The notes beneath the pieces are model-generated. The model searched no databases, was not told where the DNA came from, and saw nothing but the letters and a program-made list of their open reading frames with translations. Of a stretch of 64,000 nucleotides of DNA, positions 1 through 7,157 are shown one piece after another; within the stretch, counting starts at the first letter, position 1, and each line of letters begins with the position of its first letter. Position numbers and translations under genes: made by a program. The DNA is from Thermoleophilales bacterium (GTDB lineage: Bacteria > Actinomycetota > Thermoleophilia > Solirubrobacterales > 70-9), in NCBI GenBank assembly GCA_020636895.1, contig JACJWZ010000001.1:806001-870000 (forward strand). The letters are read 5' to 3'.

Positions 1-2
1 TG

Positions 3-359
3 CAGGGGATCGTCACCCAGCAGCTCCTGCCGACCGCGGACGGCCTCAGCCGCGCCTGCGCGTGCGAGATCCTCGTCCCGAGCCCGGCGATCCGCAACCT
101 GATCCGCGAGGGCAAGACGCACCAGATCTACTCGGCGATCCAGACCTCCGGCGCCTCCGGGATGCAGACGATGGACGCCCACCTCGCCCAGCTCGTCCGC
201 CAGGGCCGGATCACCCAGAAGCTCGCCGAGGCCCGCGCCGCGGTGCCCGAGGAGCTGCGCCGCCTGCTCGGCACCGGCGGCATGAACGCCCCGACCGCCA
301 CCGCGCCGCCGCCGCCCACCTACCAGGGTGCTGCGGCAACGCTCGGCACCCCGGCCTGA
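3..359 (+). CDS. pilT: Type IV pilus retraction ATPase PilT, C-terminal part (5' end outside window)
   Basis: About 118 codons of an open frame enter from the left edge and stop at the TGA at 357-359. The peptide has the late PilT/GspE features: RNLIREGKTHQIYSAIQTSG, then GMQTMDAHLAQLVRQGRIT, the region in which PilT proteins contact the pilus platform. A short Ala/Pro-rich tail follows. PilT powers pilus retraction from the cytoplasmic face of the platform. The TGA overlaps the ATG of pilC by one base, so the two are probably translationally coupled. The Walker motifs lie outside the window, so a PilB-type extension ATPase cannot be fully excluded, but the tail sequence fits PilT better. Confidence 0.88.
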   Translation, partial: QGIVTQQLLPTADGLSRACACEILVPSPAIRNLIREGKTHQIYSAIQTSGASGMQTMDAHLAQLVRQGRITQKLAEARAAVPEELRRLLGTGGMNAPTATAPPPPTYQGAAATLGTPA

Positions 360-1591
360 TGAGCGTCTTCCTGTTCCGGGCCGTCGACCTCGCCGGCGTC
401 CCCTCACGTGGAGAGCTCGAGGCGGGTTCGAAGACCCAGGTAACCGAGCAGCTGCGCCAGCGCGGGCTGATCGTCCTCGACGTCTCCGAGAAGCGCGAGG
501 CGATGCGCATCGACGCGGCCTTCGACCGCTTCCGGCGCATCGACATGCGCGAGCTGGCGGTCTTCTCGCGGCAGTTCGCGACGCTGATCGGCTCCGGGAT
601 GCCGATGCTGCGCTCCCTCTACACGCTCGAGGACCAGACCCAGGACGAGAAGATCAAGGAGGCGATCGGCGGCCTCCGCAACGACGTCGAGGCCGGCAGC
701 TCGGTCGCCGACGCGATGGAGCGTCGCCCCGGGATCTTCGACCCGCTCTACCGCTCGATGGTCCGCGCCGGCGAGGGTTCCGGCCGGCTCGAGTCGGCGC
801 TCGACATGGTCGCGATCCAGCTCGAGAAGCTCGACGCCCTGAGGCGTCAGGTGAAGTCGGCGATGATGTACCCGTTGCTCGTCTTCACCTTCGCGGCGCT
901 GGTGATGATGGCCGTCGTCGCCTTCATCGTCCCCGTCTTCGTCGGCCTCTTCGAGGAGCTCGCAGCGGAGAGCGGGGACGAAGCGTCACTGCCGGTGATG
1001 ACTCAGATCACCGTCAGCGCCTCCGACGCCATAACCGGTTACTGGTTCATCCTCTTCCCGGCGATGGCGGGGCTCTTCTTCGCCTTCGCCCAGTGGAAGA
1101 AGACCGAGCGCGGCCGCTACCAGTGGGACTCCTTCAAGCTCAAGCTCCCGGCGAAGATCGGCGACGTCGTCCAGAAGGTCGCGATCGCCCGCTGGTCGCG
1201 TGTCTTCAGTGGCACGATCAGCGCCGGCGTGCCGATCCTGCAGGCGGTCAAGATCGCCGGTGAGACCTCCGGCAACGCCGTCGTCGCCGAGGCGATGGAG
1301 GACGTCTACGCGTCGGTCCGCCGCGGCGGCACCATCGCTGCTCCGCTCGACAAGTCCGCCGTCTTCCCGACCATGGTCACCCACATGGTCGCCGTCGGCG
1401 AGGAGACCGGCCAGCTCGAGCACATGCTGAGCAAGGTCGCCGACTTCTACGAGGCCGAGGTTGACGCCAAGGTCAAGGCCCTGACCTCCCTCATCGAGCC
1501 GATCATGATCATCTTCGTCGGCATCGCCGTCGGGTTCATCGTGATCTCGATGTATCTGCCGATCTTCAGCATCTACGACAAGATCAAGTAG
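359..1591 (+). CDS. pilC: Type IV pilus inner-membrane platform protein PilC (GspF family)
   Basis: 410 residues, the usual length for PilC. It holds two T2SSF (GspF) domains, roughly residues 60-185 and 265-390, with hydrophobic segments near residues 168-192, 222-245 and 378-403. An N-terminal cytoplasmic region begins MSVFLFRAVDLAGVPSRGEL. PilC is the polytopic platform on which the PilB/PilT motors act. The ATG at 359 was chosen because it overlaps the pilT stop and starts the conserved N-terminus; an open frame further upstream is only pilT read out of frame. The last 119 bases (1473-1591) recur, with five substitutions, at 3449-3567 beyond an insert of different composition. Confidence 0.95.
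   Translation: MSVFLFRAVDLAGVPSRGELEAGSKTQVTEQLRQRGLIVLDVSEKREAMRIDAAFDRFRRIDMRELAVFSRQFATLIGSGMPMLRSLYTLEDQTQDEKIKEAIGGLRNDVEAGSSVADAMERRPGIFDPLYRSMVRAGEGSGRLESALDMVAIQLEKLDALRRQVKSAMMYPLLVFTFAALVMMAVVAFIVPVFVGLFEELAAESGDEASLPVMTQITVSASDAITGYWFILFPAMAGLFFAFAQWKKTERGRYQWDSFKLKLPAKIGDVVQKVAIARWSRVFSGTISAGVPILQAVKIAGETSGNAVVAEAMEDVYASVRRGGTIAAPLDKSAVFPTMVTHMVAVGEETGQLEHMLSKVADFYEAEVDAKVKALTSLIEPIMIIFVGIAVGFIVISMYLPIFSIYDKIK
1473..1591 (+). repeat. Upstream copy of a 119-bp direct repeat (pilC 3' end)
   Basis: These bases encode the last 38 residues and stop codon of pilC. The same 119 positions recur at 3449-3567 without gaps and with five mismatches, all single substitutions, about 96% identity by eye. 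Identity begins at TCAAGGCC in both copies and ends at the shared TAG. The two copies bracket the 1592-3448 insert. Confidence 0.95.
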
Positions 1592-1628
1592 CGTCAACTG
1601 CGAACAGCAATCACCTGGGAGAGACTCG

Positions 1629-3047
1629 GTGAACGCTTACTCACGTCTTTCGTTGATTCGAATTCTGGTGGCCAGCTTCGCTGCTGCAGTCGTCTGGCTT
1701 AGTGCGCAAGGCGAGGCCCCTGCGCAGTCCCTGCCGCCAGAAGCCGTCGATGATGCGATAGGGGCTTTGGAGCTCGGAGGCACCAACGACGTCCCCGACA
1801 TCACCCCGAGTCCCACCGCTGAGTCCTGGTACGTCGAGGAGCACCGGCCATACCCCAACATGCCGGCGTCGAAGGACCTCCACTCGGAGCTCATCAAGCT
1901 TCGCACTCGGCTGGGGCTCATGACACGAATTGGCCAGATCGGCCGGTTTACGCTCGGCGGAGTAGGCGGAATCGTCGCCTGGGAGGTTGGCGGCCGGGCA
2001 TTGCAAGCGTTGATTCCAGCAATGTCATCCACATCGCAGACTGAGTTAACCGCGACATATGTCAACTTCGTGGGAGAGGACGACCTCTTGGCGAGCATAG
2101 GTTGCACGTCCGGAGCGCCGGCGTGTCCGCCGTCAGGATCGGTCGATGTCTATGCACCTGCCGCTGGCCGACTCTTTACCTTCCAAGGCAACTCAGCCAC
2201 GGCGCGATACGGGAGTGCGAGTACGCCGAAGTGCAGCCAAACCGTCAGCGGAATTCCCGAGGGTGCCGCGACGATCGAAACAGGGATCATCCGCTATCAG
2301 GCCTTCTGTCCCCAGTCGGCTGGTGGATACGGGATGCGCCTCTACTTCGATCCCATTGGACCGGGCGAGTTCTCTGTTGGCGAAACCCTGGGAGTACCGA
2401 ACCTCTTCAGTAGCGGTGCAGCCAGCTACAGCCCGTCGGCAGCGACGTCGCGTTCGACTGTCGAGTCAAGGCTCGAGTCAGCCCTTGGCACCGGCGAGTT
2501 CAGCCAGGCGGCAGCGTGGTTTGCGTTCCAAGAAGATCCTGAGCGGTACCCCGATCCTCGCGTGACGCGACTGCAGGAGGATCATCGGTGCGATCGGTCT
2601 CCTGGCCCGTCTTACAGCAACCCTGCCGGCAATGCCGACCCAGCGCCGTTTGACGTTCGAGACGCTTCGCCGTATACCGTCACTGACGTACCGGAGGGAC
2701 TCGATCACTCTGGTGTTCGCCTTCGATACGGCACGACGTGGTGGGGGCCTGGCCGTGTCGAGATGCAGCCGGAGGAGCAAGCCGTTGACGATTGGAGGGG
2801 ATGGGGATATCGCCATATCCGATCTAAGCACGGATGGTCGCTATTGGACGAGCAGGAGACACGCTTGGCTCTGCTTACGTCGCCAGCCGAGGACCAAGGA
2901 AGCGGCAAGTACATATACAAACTCGCGGTGTCCAGTGGGACGGGTGGTGTTGGCTGTGAACGACGCGTAGTTGTGGACTTCGTACAAGGCCCGGATGATC
3001 CAGCACCACGCGGGATCGTCACCTCGTTCAACGCTGTCGGCTCCTGA
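1629..3047 (+). CDS. Secreted protein with a BECR-nuclease-like C-terminus; candidate polymorphic toxin
   Basis: 472 residues from a GTG preceded by GGGAGAG. Seen: a Sec signal peptide (hydrophobic about 9-25, APA site near 30-32), a Gly-rich hydrophobic segment at about 103-129, a middle region with paired cysteines, and a compact C-terminal region from about 350. That region contains GYRHIRSKHGW (His396, Lys400, His401) and ends RVVVDFVQG...GIVTSFNA. A Lys/Arg-His motif followed by a strand ending in T-S/A-F/Y is the layout of barnase-EndoU-colicin-RelE (BECR) RNase toxins in polymorphic toxin systems, so this is proposed as a toxin tip. No named family is certain. Base and codon use are more AT-rich than in the neighbours, which suggests transfer. 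A 112-residue gene follows after 23 bases, in the place of an immunity gene. Gene call firm, function tentative. Confidence 0.78.
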   Translation: MNAYSRLSLIRILVASFAAAVVWLSAQGEAPAQSLPPEAVDDAIGALELGGTNDVPDITPSPTAESWYVEEHRPYPNMPASKDLHSELIKLRTRLGLMTRIGQIGRFTLGGVGGIVAWEVGGRALQALIPAMSSTSQTELTATYVNFVGEDDLLASIGCTSGAPACPPSGSVDVYAPAAGRLFTFQGNSATARYGSASTPKCSQTVSGIPEGAATIETGIIRYQAFCPQSAGGYGMRLYFDPIGPGEFSVGETLGVPNLFSSGAASYSPSAATSRSTVESRLESALGTGEFSQAAAWFAFQEDPERYPDPRVTRLQEDHRCDRSPGPSYSNPAGNADPAPFDVRDASPYTVTDVPEGLDHSGVRLRYGTTWWGPGRVEMQPEEQAVDDWRGWGYRHIRSKHGWSLLDEQETRLALLTSPAEDQGSGKYIYKLAVSSGTGGVGCERRVVVDFVQGPDDPAPRGIVTSFNAVGS

Positions 3048-3070
3048 GAAGACCCCCTCTGCTGGGTTAC

Positions 3071-3409
3071 GTGGCAAGCGAAGTCGACAAGCGTTTCGAA
3101 CGTGTCGCCCGTCGTGCATTTGCAGAGTACGTAGCGAACCTCACCCAGGAACTCGCAATGATCCTGCAAGCTGTGTCCCGTGATGTGAGCCATCGGGAGT
3201 TCTTCCCGAGCGTTGTCAATGTGCGGGTGGCGGGCGAGGACCCGGACTTCGTGATCGAGGTCGATCTTGAAGAGGCAAGCGGCGCGACTAGGACGAGGAA
3301 GTTCTATATCGCGCGTGATCCGGACTTCCGCGACGGGAGTGGTGCGCTCGTGGATGGCCCCGAGATGGCTCAACGCATCGCCGCTCTTGCTCGCGGGCTC
3401 GCGTACTAG
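3071..3409 (+). CDS. Small hypothetical protein, candidate immunity partner of the preceding gene
   Basis: 112 residues, cytoplasmic, with no signal peptide or membrane segment. An N-terminal amphipathic helical half (about 1-40, rich in Glu, Arg and Ala) precedes a strand-rich half containing FPSVVNVRV and DFVIEVDLEE, then a closing helix. I do not recognise the family. It begins with GTG 23 bases after the secreted toxin-like gene on the same strand, shares its looser base composition, and lies inside the same duplicated pilC ends. A small cytoplasmic protein directly after a toxin-like gene fits an immunity protein, but position is the only evidence. A later ATG at 3158 would give a much shorter product and is less likely. 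Confidence 0.65.
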   Translation: MASEVDKRFERVARRAFAEYVANLTQELAMILQAVSRDVSHREFFPSVVNVRVAGEDPDFVIEVDLEEASGATRTRKFYIARDPDFRDGSGALVDGPEMAQRIAALARGLAY

Positions 3410-3448
3410 GTTCTCGGCGCCGCGTGAGTTGGCCGTTGAAGTCGGGGC

Positions 3449-3567
3449 TCAAGGCCCTGACCTCCCTGATCGAGCCGATCATGATCATCTTCGTCGGCGT
3501 CGCGGTCGGGTTCAGCGTGATCTCGATGTGTCTGCCGATCTTCAGCATCTACGACAAGATCAAGTAG
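3449..3567 (+). pseudogene. Orphan 3' fragment of pilC (downstream copy of the 119-bp repeat)
   Basis: This stretch encodes KALTSLIEPIMIIFVGVAVG and the rest of the pilC C-terminus up to a TAG, but no pilC sequence precedes it; the upstream 39 bases are unrelated. It differs from the resident pilC tail by five substitutions (three amino-acid changes: Ile to Val, Ile to Ser, Tyr to Cys), so it is not a very recent copy or an assembly echo. It has no plausible start or ribosome site of its own and is read as the displaced end of pilC, or of a lost second pilC. Confidence 0.85.
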
Positions 3568-3568
3568 C

Positions 3569-3594
3569 CGGGCCGGCTCGCTTTGCGCGGCCCG
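3569..3594 (+). terminator. GC hairpin after the orphan pilC end
   Basis: CGGGCCG (3569-3575) pairs with CGGCCCG (3588-3594) around a 12-base loop, directly after the repeat's stop codon. No U-run follows. It may be the original transcription end of the pilTC unit. Confidence 0.35.
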
Positions 3595-3623
3595 AGCGAA
3601 GTGCGTAGAAGTTGAGGACGAGA

Positions 3624-6206
3624 ATGCAAGCAGATCCAGTCGTAACGGCCAAATGGACTCGTGACTTCGTCGAGGGCTTTCGGGAGATGCGTGAGCTGCT
3701 CGGCGGCAAGGGCGCCAACATCGCCGAGATGACGCGGGTGCTCGGCGCCGGTGTGGTGCCGGCCGGGTTCACCGTCACGACCGAGGCCTGTGTCGCCTAC
3801 ATGGGTGAGGGGCGGTTCCCCGATGGGCTCGAGGATGAGGTCTCGGCCGCGATGGGGAGGCTCGAACGCACGGCCGGGAAGGCCTTCGGAGACCCGGAGG
3901 ACCCGTTGCTCGTGTCGGTGCGCTCCGGCGCGCGCGAGTCGATGCCGGGCATGCTCGACACGGTCCTCAACGTCGGTCTCAACGATCACAGCGTCGAAGG
4001 CCTGGCGGCCAGGACCGGCAACCCCCGCTTCGCCTGGGACTCGTACCGCCGCCTCGTGCAGATGTTCGGGAACGTCGTCGAGGGCGTTCCCGGCGAGCGA
4101 TTCGAGCGCGCCATCAAGGAGGCGAAGGCCGATCGCGGCGTCGTCGAGGACACCGATCTCGACGCGGAGGCCCTCCGCGAGTTGGTGACAGAGTTCCAGG
4201 GCTTCTACTCCTTCCCGGAGGAGCCCGCCGAGCAGCTCCGCGCCGGGATCAGGGCGGTGTTCGACTCCTGGCGGGGTGAGCGCGCGGTGGCCTACCGGCG
4301 GCTGAACCGGATTCCCGACAGCTGGGGAACCGCGGTCAACGTTCAGCAGATGGTGTTCGGGAACAAGGGTCCGACGAGCGGCTCCGGCGTCGCCTTCAGC
4401 CGCGACGAGGTCGACGGCTCGCCGCAGCCCTCCGGGGACTTCCTCCCGGACGCTCAGGGGGAGGACGTCGTCTCGGGCGTCCGTACCCCGAAGGACCTCG
4501 CCGAGCTCGCCGAGTGGAACCCCGAGGTCCACGAACAGCTGATGACGATCCTCCGCCGGCTCGAGAGCCACTACGGGGACATGCAGGACACCGAGTTCAC
4601 GGTGGAGGAGGGCCGGCTGTTCATGCTGCAGACGCGCAGCGCCAAGCGGCCGGCCCAGGCGGCCGTCCGGTTCGCCGTGGACGCGGTCTCGGAGGGTCTC
4701 CTCGACCGCGCAGAGGCGCTCGCGACGATCGACGCGGCCAGCCTCGCGGCGCTTCTCCACCCGACGTTCGCCAGCGCCGACTTCGAGGTTCTCGCCCGCG
4801 GAGTCGCTGCTTCCCCGGGCGCGGCGAAGGGCGAGATCGTCTTCACCGCCAAGGACGCGATCGACGCCGCGGAGGACGGTCGCGAGGTGATCCTCGTCCG
4901 GCCGTTCACCGAGGCCGACGACGTGGCCGGGTTCCACGCCGCCAAGGGGATCCTGACTTCCGAAGGAGGGAAGGCGTCTCATGCGGCTCTGGTTGCGCGC
5001 GGTATGGGCCGACCTGCCGTGACCGGTGCTTCGGATGTATCCGTGGACCTCGCCAAGCGGACGATGACCGTCGGCGACGTGGTGCTGCACGAAGGGGACC
5101 GGATCGCCATCGACGGATCGACCGGCGCGCTGAGCACCGAGGACGTCCCGCTCGTGTCCCCTGGGGTGAGCGAGGAGTTCGACTGCGTTCTCACCTGGGC
5201 CGACGAGCTGCGGACGCTGGGGGTTCGGGTGAACGCCGATACGCCGGAGGACGCGGCGAAGGGAATCGCCTTCGGCGCCGAGGGGATCGGGCTGTGCCGG
5301 ACCGAGCACATGTTCCTCGGGGACCGCCAGCCGCTGATGGCGGACGTCATCCTCGCCGACGACGACGCGTCGCGGGATGCCGCGATCGACCGCCTGCGTC
5401 CGCTGCAGGAGGACGACTTCGAGGCGATCCTGCAGGCCATGGACTGCCGGCCCGTGACCGTCCGCCTGCTCGACCCGCCCCTGCACGAGTTCCTGCCCGC
5501 TCCCGGCTCGCTCCCGGAGGGCTCACCGGAGCGGGCGCGGGTCGCAGCCCTCCAGGAGGCCAACCCGATGTTGGGCACACGCGGCGTCCGGCTCGGCATC
5601 CTCATGCCCGACCTCTACCGGATGCAGGCCCGGGCTCTGTTCGCAGCGGCGCGGGGGGTGCCGGGTTGCGTGCTCGAGATCATGGTCCCGCTGGTCGATT
5701 ACGAACGCGAATTCGAGTTGGTGCGCGCGGCGATCGACGCGGTCGCGGCGGAGGAGGGCGTCGAAGCCGACTCCTACTCGGTCGGGACGATGATCGAGCT
5801 TCCCAGGGCCTGCTTCCTCGCCGACAAGATCGCGGAGAAGGCCGACTTCTTCTCGTTCGGCACCAACGACCTGACCCAGACCGGGCTCGGGTTCAGCCGC
5901 GACGACATCGAGGGCCGCGTCCTCGCCCGCTACATCGATGTCGGCGTGATCGATCGGTCTCCCTTCGAGACCATCGATGCGCCCGGGGTCGGTGAGATGG
6001 TTCGGATGGGGGCCTGGCTCGGCCGGACCACGAAGCCGGACTTGAAGCTCGGCGTCTGCGGCGAGCACGGTGGCGACCCGGATTCGATCGCGTTCTTCAA
6101 CGACAGCGGCATCGACTACGTCTCCTGCTCGCCCTACCGCGTGCCCATCGCCCGCGTCGCCGCGGCCCAGGCCGCTGTGAGGAAGCTCGACCAGCCCGCT
6201 TCCTGA
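3624..6206 (+). CDS. ppdK: Pyruvate, phosphate dikinase
   Basis: 860 residues, typical for PPDK, which interconverts pyruvate + ATP + Pi and PEP + AMP + PPi in the cytosol. The N-terminal ATP-grasp half opens with LLGGKGANIAEM. The central phosphohistidine domain carries GGKASHAALVARGMGRPAV with the swivelling His near residue 453. The C-terminal TIM barrel has the PEP/pyruvate-site Cys in GVCGEHGG near residue 812. The ATG at 3624 is preferred over a TTG at 3612 because GAGG sits eight bases before the ATG. The start lies just beyond the orphan pilC end, so the gene was probably next to pilTC before the insert arrived. Confidence 0.96.
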   Translation: MQADPVVTAKWTRDFVEGFREMRELLGGKGANIAEMTRVLGAGVVPAGFTVTTEACVAYMGEGRFPDGLEDEVSAAMGRLERTAGKAFGDPEDPLLVSVRSGARESMPGMLDTVLNVGLNDHSVEGLAARTGNPRFAWDSYRRLVQMFGNVVEGVPGERFERAIKEAKADRGVVEDTDLDAEALRELVTEFQGFYSFPEEPAEQLRAGIRAVFDSWRGERAVAYRRLNRIPDSWGTAVNVQQMVFGNKGPTSGSGVAFSRDEVDGSPQPSGDFLPDAQGEDVVSGVRTPKDLAELAEWNPEVHEQLMTILRRLESHYGDMQDTEFTVEEGRLFMLQTRSAKRPAQAAVRFAVDAVSEGLLDRAEALATIDAASLAALLHPTFASADFEVLARGVAASPGAAKGEIVFTAKDAIDAAEDGREVILVRPFTEADDVAGFHAAKGILTSEGGKASHAALVARGMGRPAVTGASDVSVDLAKRTMTVGDVVLHEGDRIAIDGSTGALSTEDVPLVSPGVSEEFDCVLTWADELRTLGVRVNADTPEDAAKGIAFGAEGIGLCRTEHMFLGDRQPLMADVILADDDASRDAAIDRLRPLQEDDFEAILQAMDCRPVTVRLLDPPLHEFLPAPGSLPEGSPERARVAALQEANPMLGTRGVRLGILMPDLYRMQARALFAAARGVPGCVLEIMVPLVDYEREFELVRAAIDAVAAEEGVEADSYSVGTMIELPRACFLADKIAEKADFFSFGTNDLTQTGLGFSRDDIEGRVLARYIDVGVIDRSPFETIDAPGVGEMVRMGAWLGRTTKPDLKLGVCGEHGGDPDSIAFFNDSGIDYVSCSPYRVPIARVAAAQAAVRKLDQPAS

Positions 6207-6248
6207 TCGAAGGCCCCTGGCCGGCCCTTCCGTCACCATCCCGCGCTC

Positions 6249-7001
6249 ATGTCAGCGTTCGAGGTCATCCTCGTCCTCGTCGCCGGGTTCGGTGCCGGGA
6301 CGATCAACGCGGTGATCGGGTCGGGGACCCTGATCACCTTCCCGGTCCTGCTCGCGATCGGGTTGCCGCCGGTGACCGCGAACGTCTCCAACAACCTCGG
6401 GCTCGTCCCGGGGGCGGCGAGCTCGCTCTACGGATACCGGCGCGAACTCGAGGGGGAGCGGGGGAGGGTCATGCGCCTGGCGCCGATGACGATCGTCGGC
6501 TCCGCCTGCGGCGCGGCCCTGCTGCTGCTCCTGCCGCCCGGGTCCTTCAAGGCGATCGTGCCGGTGCTGATCGCCATAGCGCTGGTCCTCGTCGTCCTGC
6601 AGCCGCGGATCTCCGCCTACCTGACGGCGCGCCGCGAGGTGCACCGGCCGCACGGCGGGCCGATGGTCCGCCTCGGCGTCTTCGGGGTCGGCATCTACGG
6701 CGGCTACTTCGGCGGCGGGCAGGGGATCATCCTGTTCGCGTTGCTCGCCAACTCGCTGCCCGGGGAGCTGCTCTCGATCAACGTCGTCAGAGCGGCGCTG
6801 GCCGGCATCGCCAACGCGACCGCGGCTGTGATCTTCGTCTTCGCCGCCGACCTCGACTGGCTGGTCGTGCTGCTGATCGCCGTCAGCTCGACCGCCGGGG
6901 GGCTGATCGGAGCGGAGATCGGCCGGCGCATCCCCGACCCGGTCCTGCGCGCCGTGATCGTCGTCGTCGGCCTCGCCGCGATCGCTCAGCTCGTGCTCTG
7001 A
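6249..7001 (+). CDS. TauE/SafE-family (sulfite/sulfoacetate exporter-like) membrane permease
   Basis: 250 residues, almost entirely hydrophobic, with seven to eight predicted membrane segments. The family's two inverted halves are visible: an N-terminal repeat with GFGAGTINAVIGSGTLITFP and a C-terminal repeat with GGYFGGGQGIILFALL. TauE/SafE (DUF81) proteins export small sulfur- or carbon-containing anions; the substrate here cannot be told. The gene lies 42 bases after ppdK on the same strand and may be cotranscribed. A perfect 19-bp inverted repeat starts 28 bases after its stop. Confidence 0.88.
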   Translation: MSAFEVILVLVAGFGAGTINAVIGSGTLITFPVLLAIGLPPVTANVSNNLGLVPGAASSLYGYRRELEGERGRVMRLAPMTIVGSACGAALLLLLPPGSFKAIVPVLIAIALVLVVLQPRISAYLTARREVHRPHGGPMVRLGVFGVGIYGGYFGGGQGIILFALLANSLPGELLSINVVRAALAGIANATAAVIFVFAADLDWLVVLLIAVSSTAGGLIGAEIGRRIPDPVLRAVIVVVGLAAIAQLVL

Positions 7002-7029
7002 GCCTCGCGTCCGCGTCCGCAGCATCGGA

Positions 7030-7074
7030 CGCGTGGCGCCTTTTCCACCGAATGCGTGGAAAAGGCGCCACGCG
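7030..7074. terminator. Perfect 19-bp inverted repeat between convergent genes (bidirectional terminator or repeat element)
   Basis: CGCGTGGCGCCTTTTCCAC (7030-7048) and its exact reverse complement (7056-7074) flank a 7-base loop, CGAATGC. It lies between the TauE-family gene on plus and the secreted paralogue pair on minus, which suits a terminator read from both sides. The only T-run is inside the stem, so intrinsic termination is uncertain. The length and perfection would also fit a REP-type dispersed element. Confidence 0.55.
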
Positions 7075-7157
7075 CGTCGGGGCCGCAGCCCGAGCGGCCA
7101 TGCGCGTCTGGACCGCGGCCCGGTGGCCGTTCCTCGCCCGGCCGCTTTGAGCGTCAG

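Noticed and set aside
162..359. Separate 65-residue gene at the left edge
   Set aside because: The open frame continues upstream to the window edge with PilT sequence, so this is only the end of pilT.
3612..3623. TTG at 3612 as the ppdK start
   Set aside because: The ATG four codons later has GAGG at the right distance; the TTG has no ribosome site.
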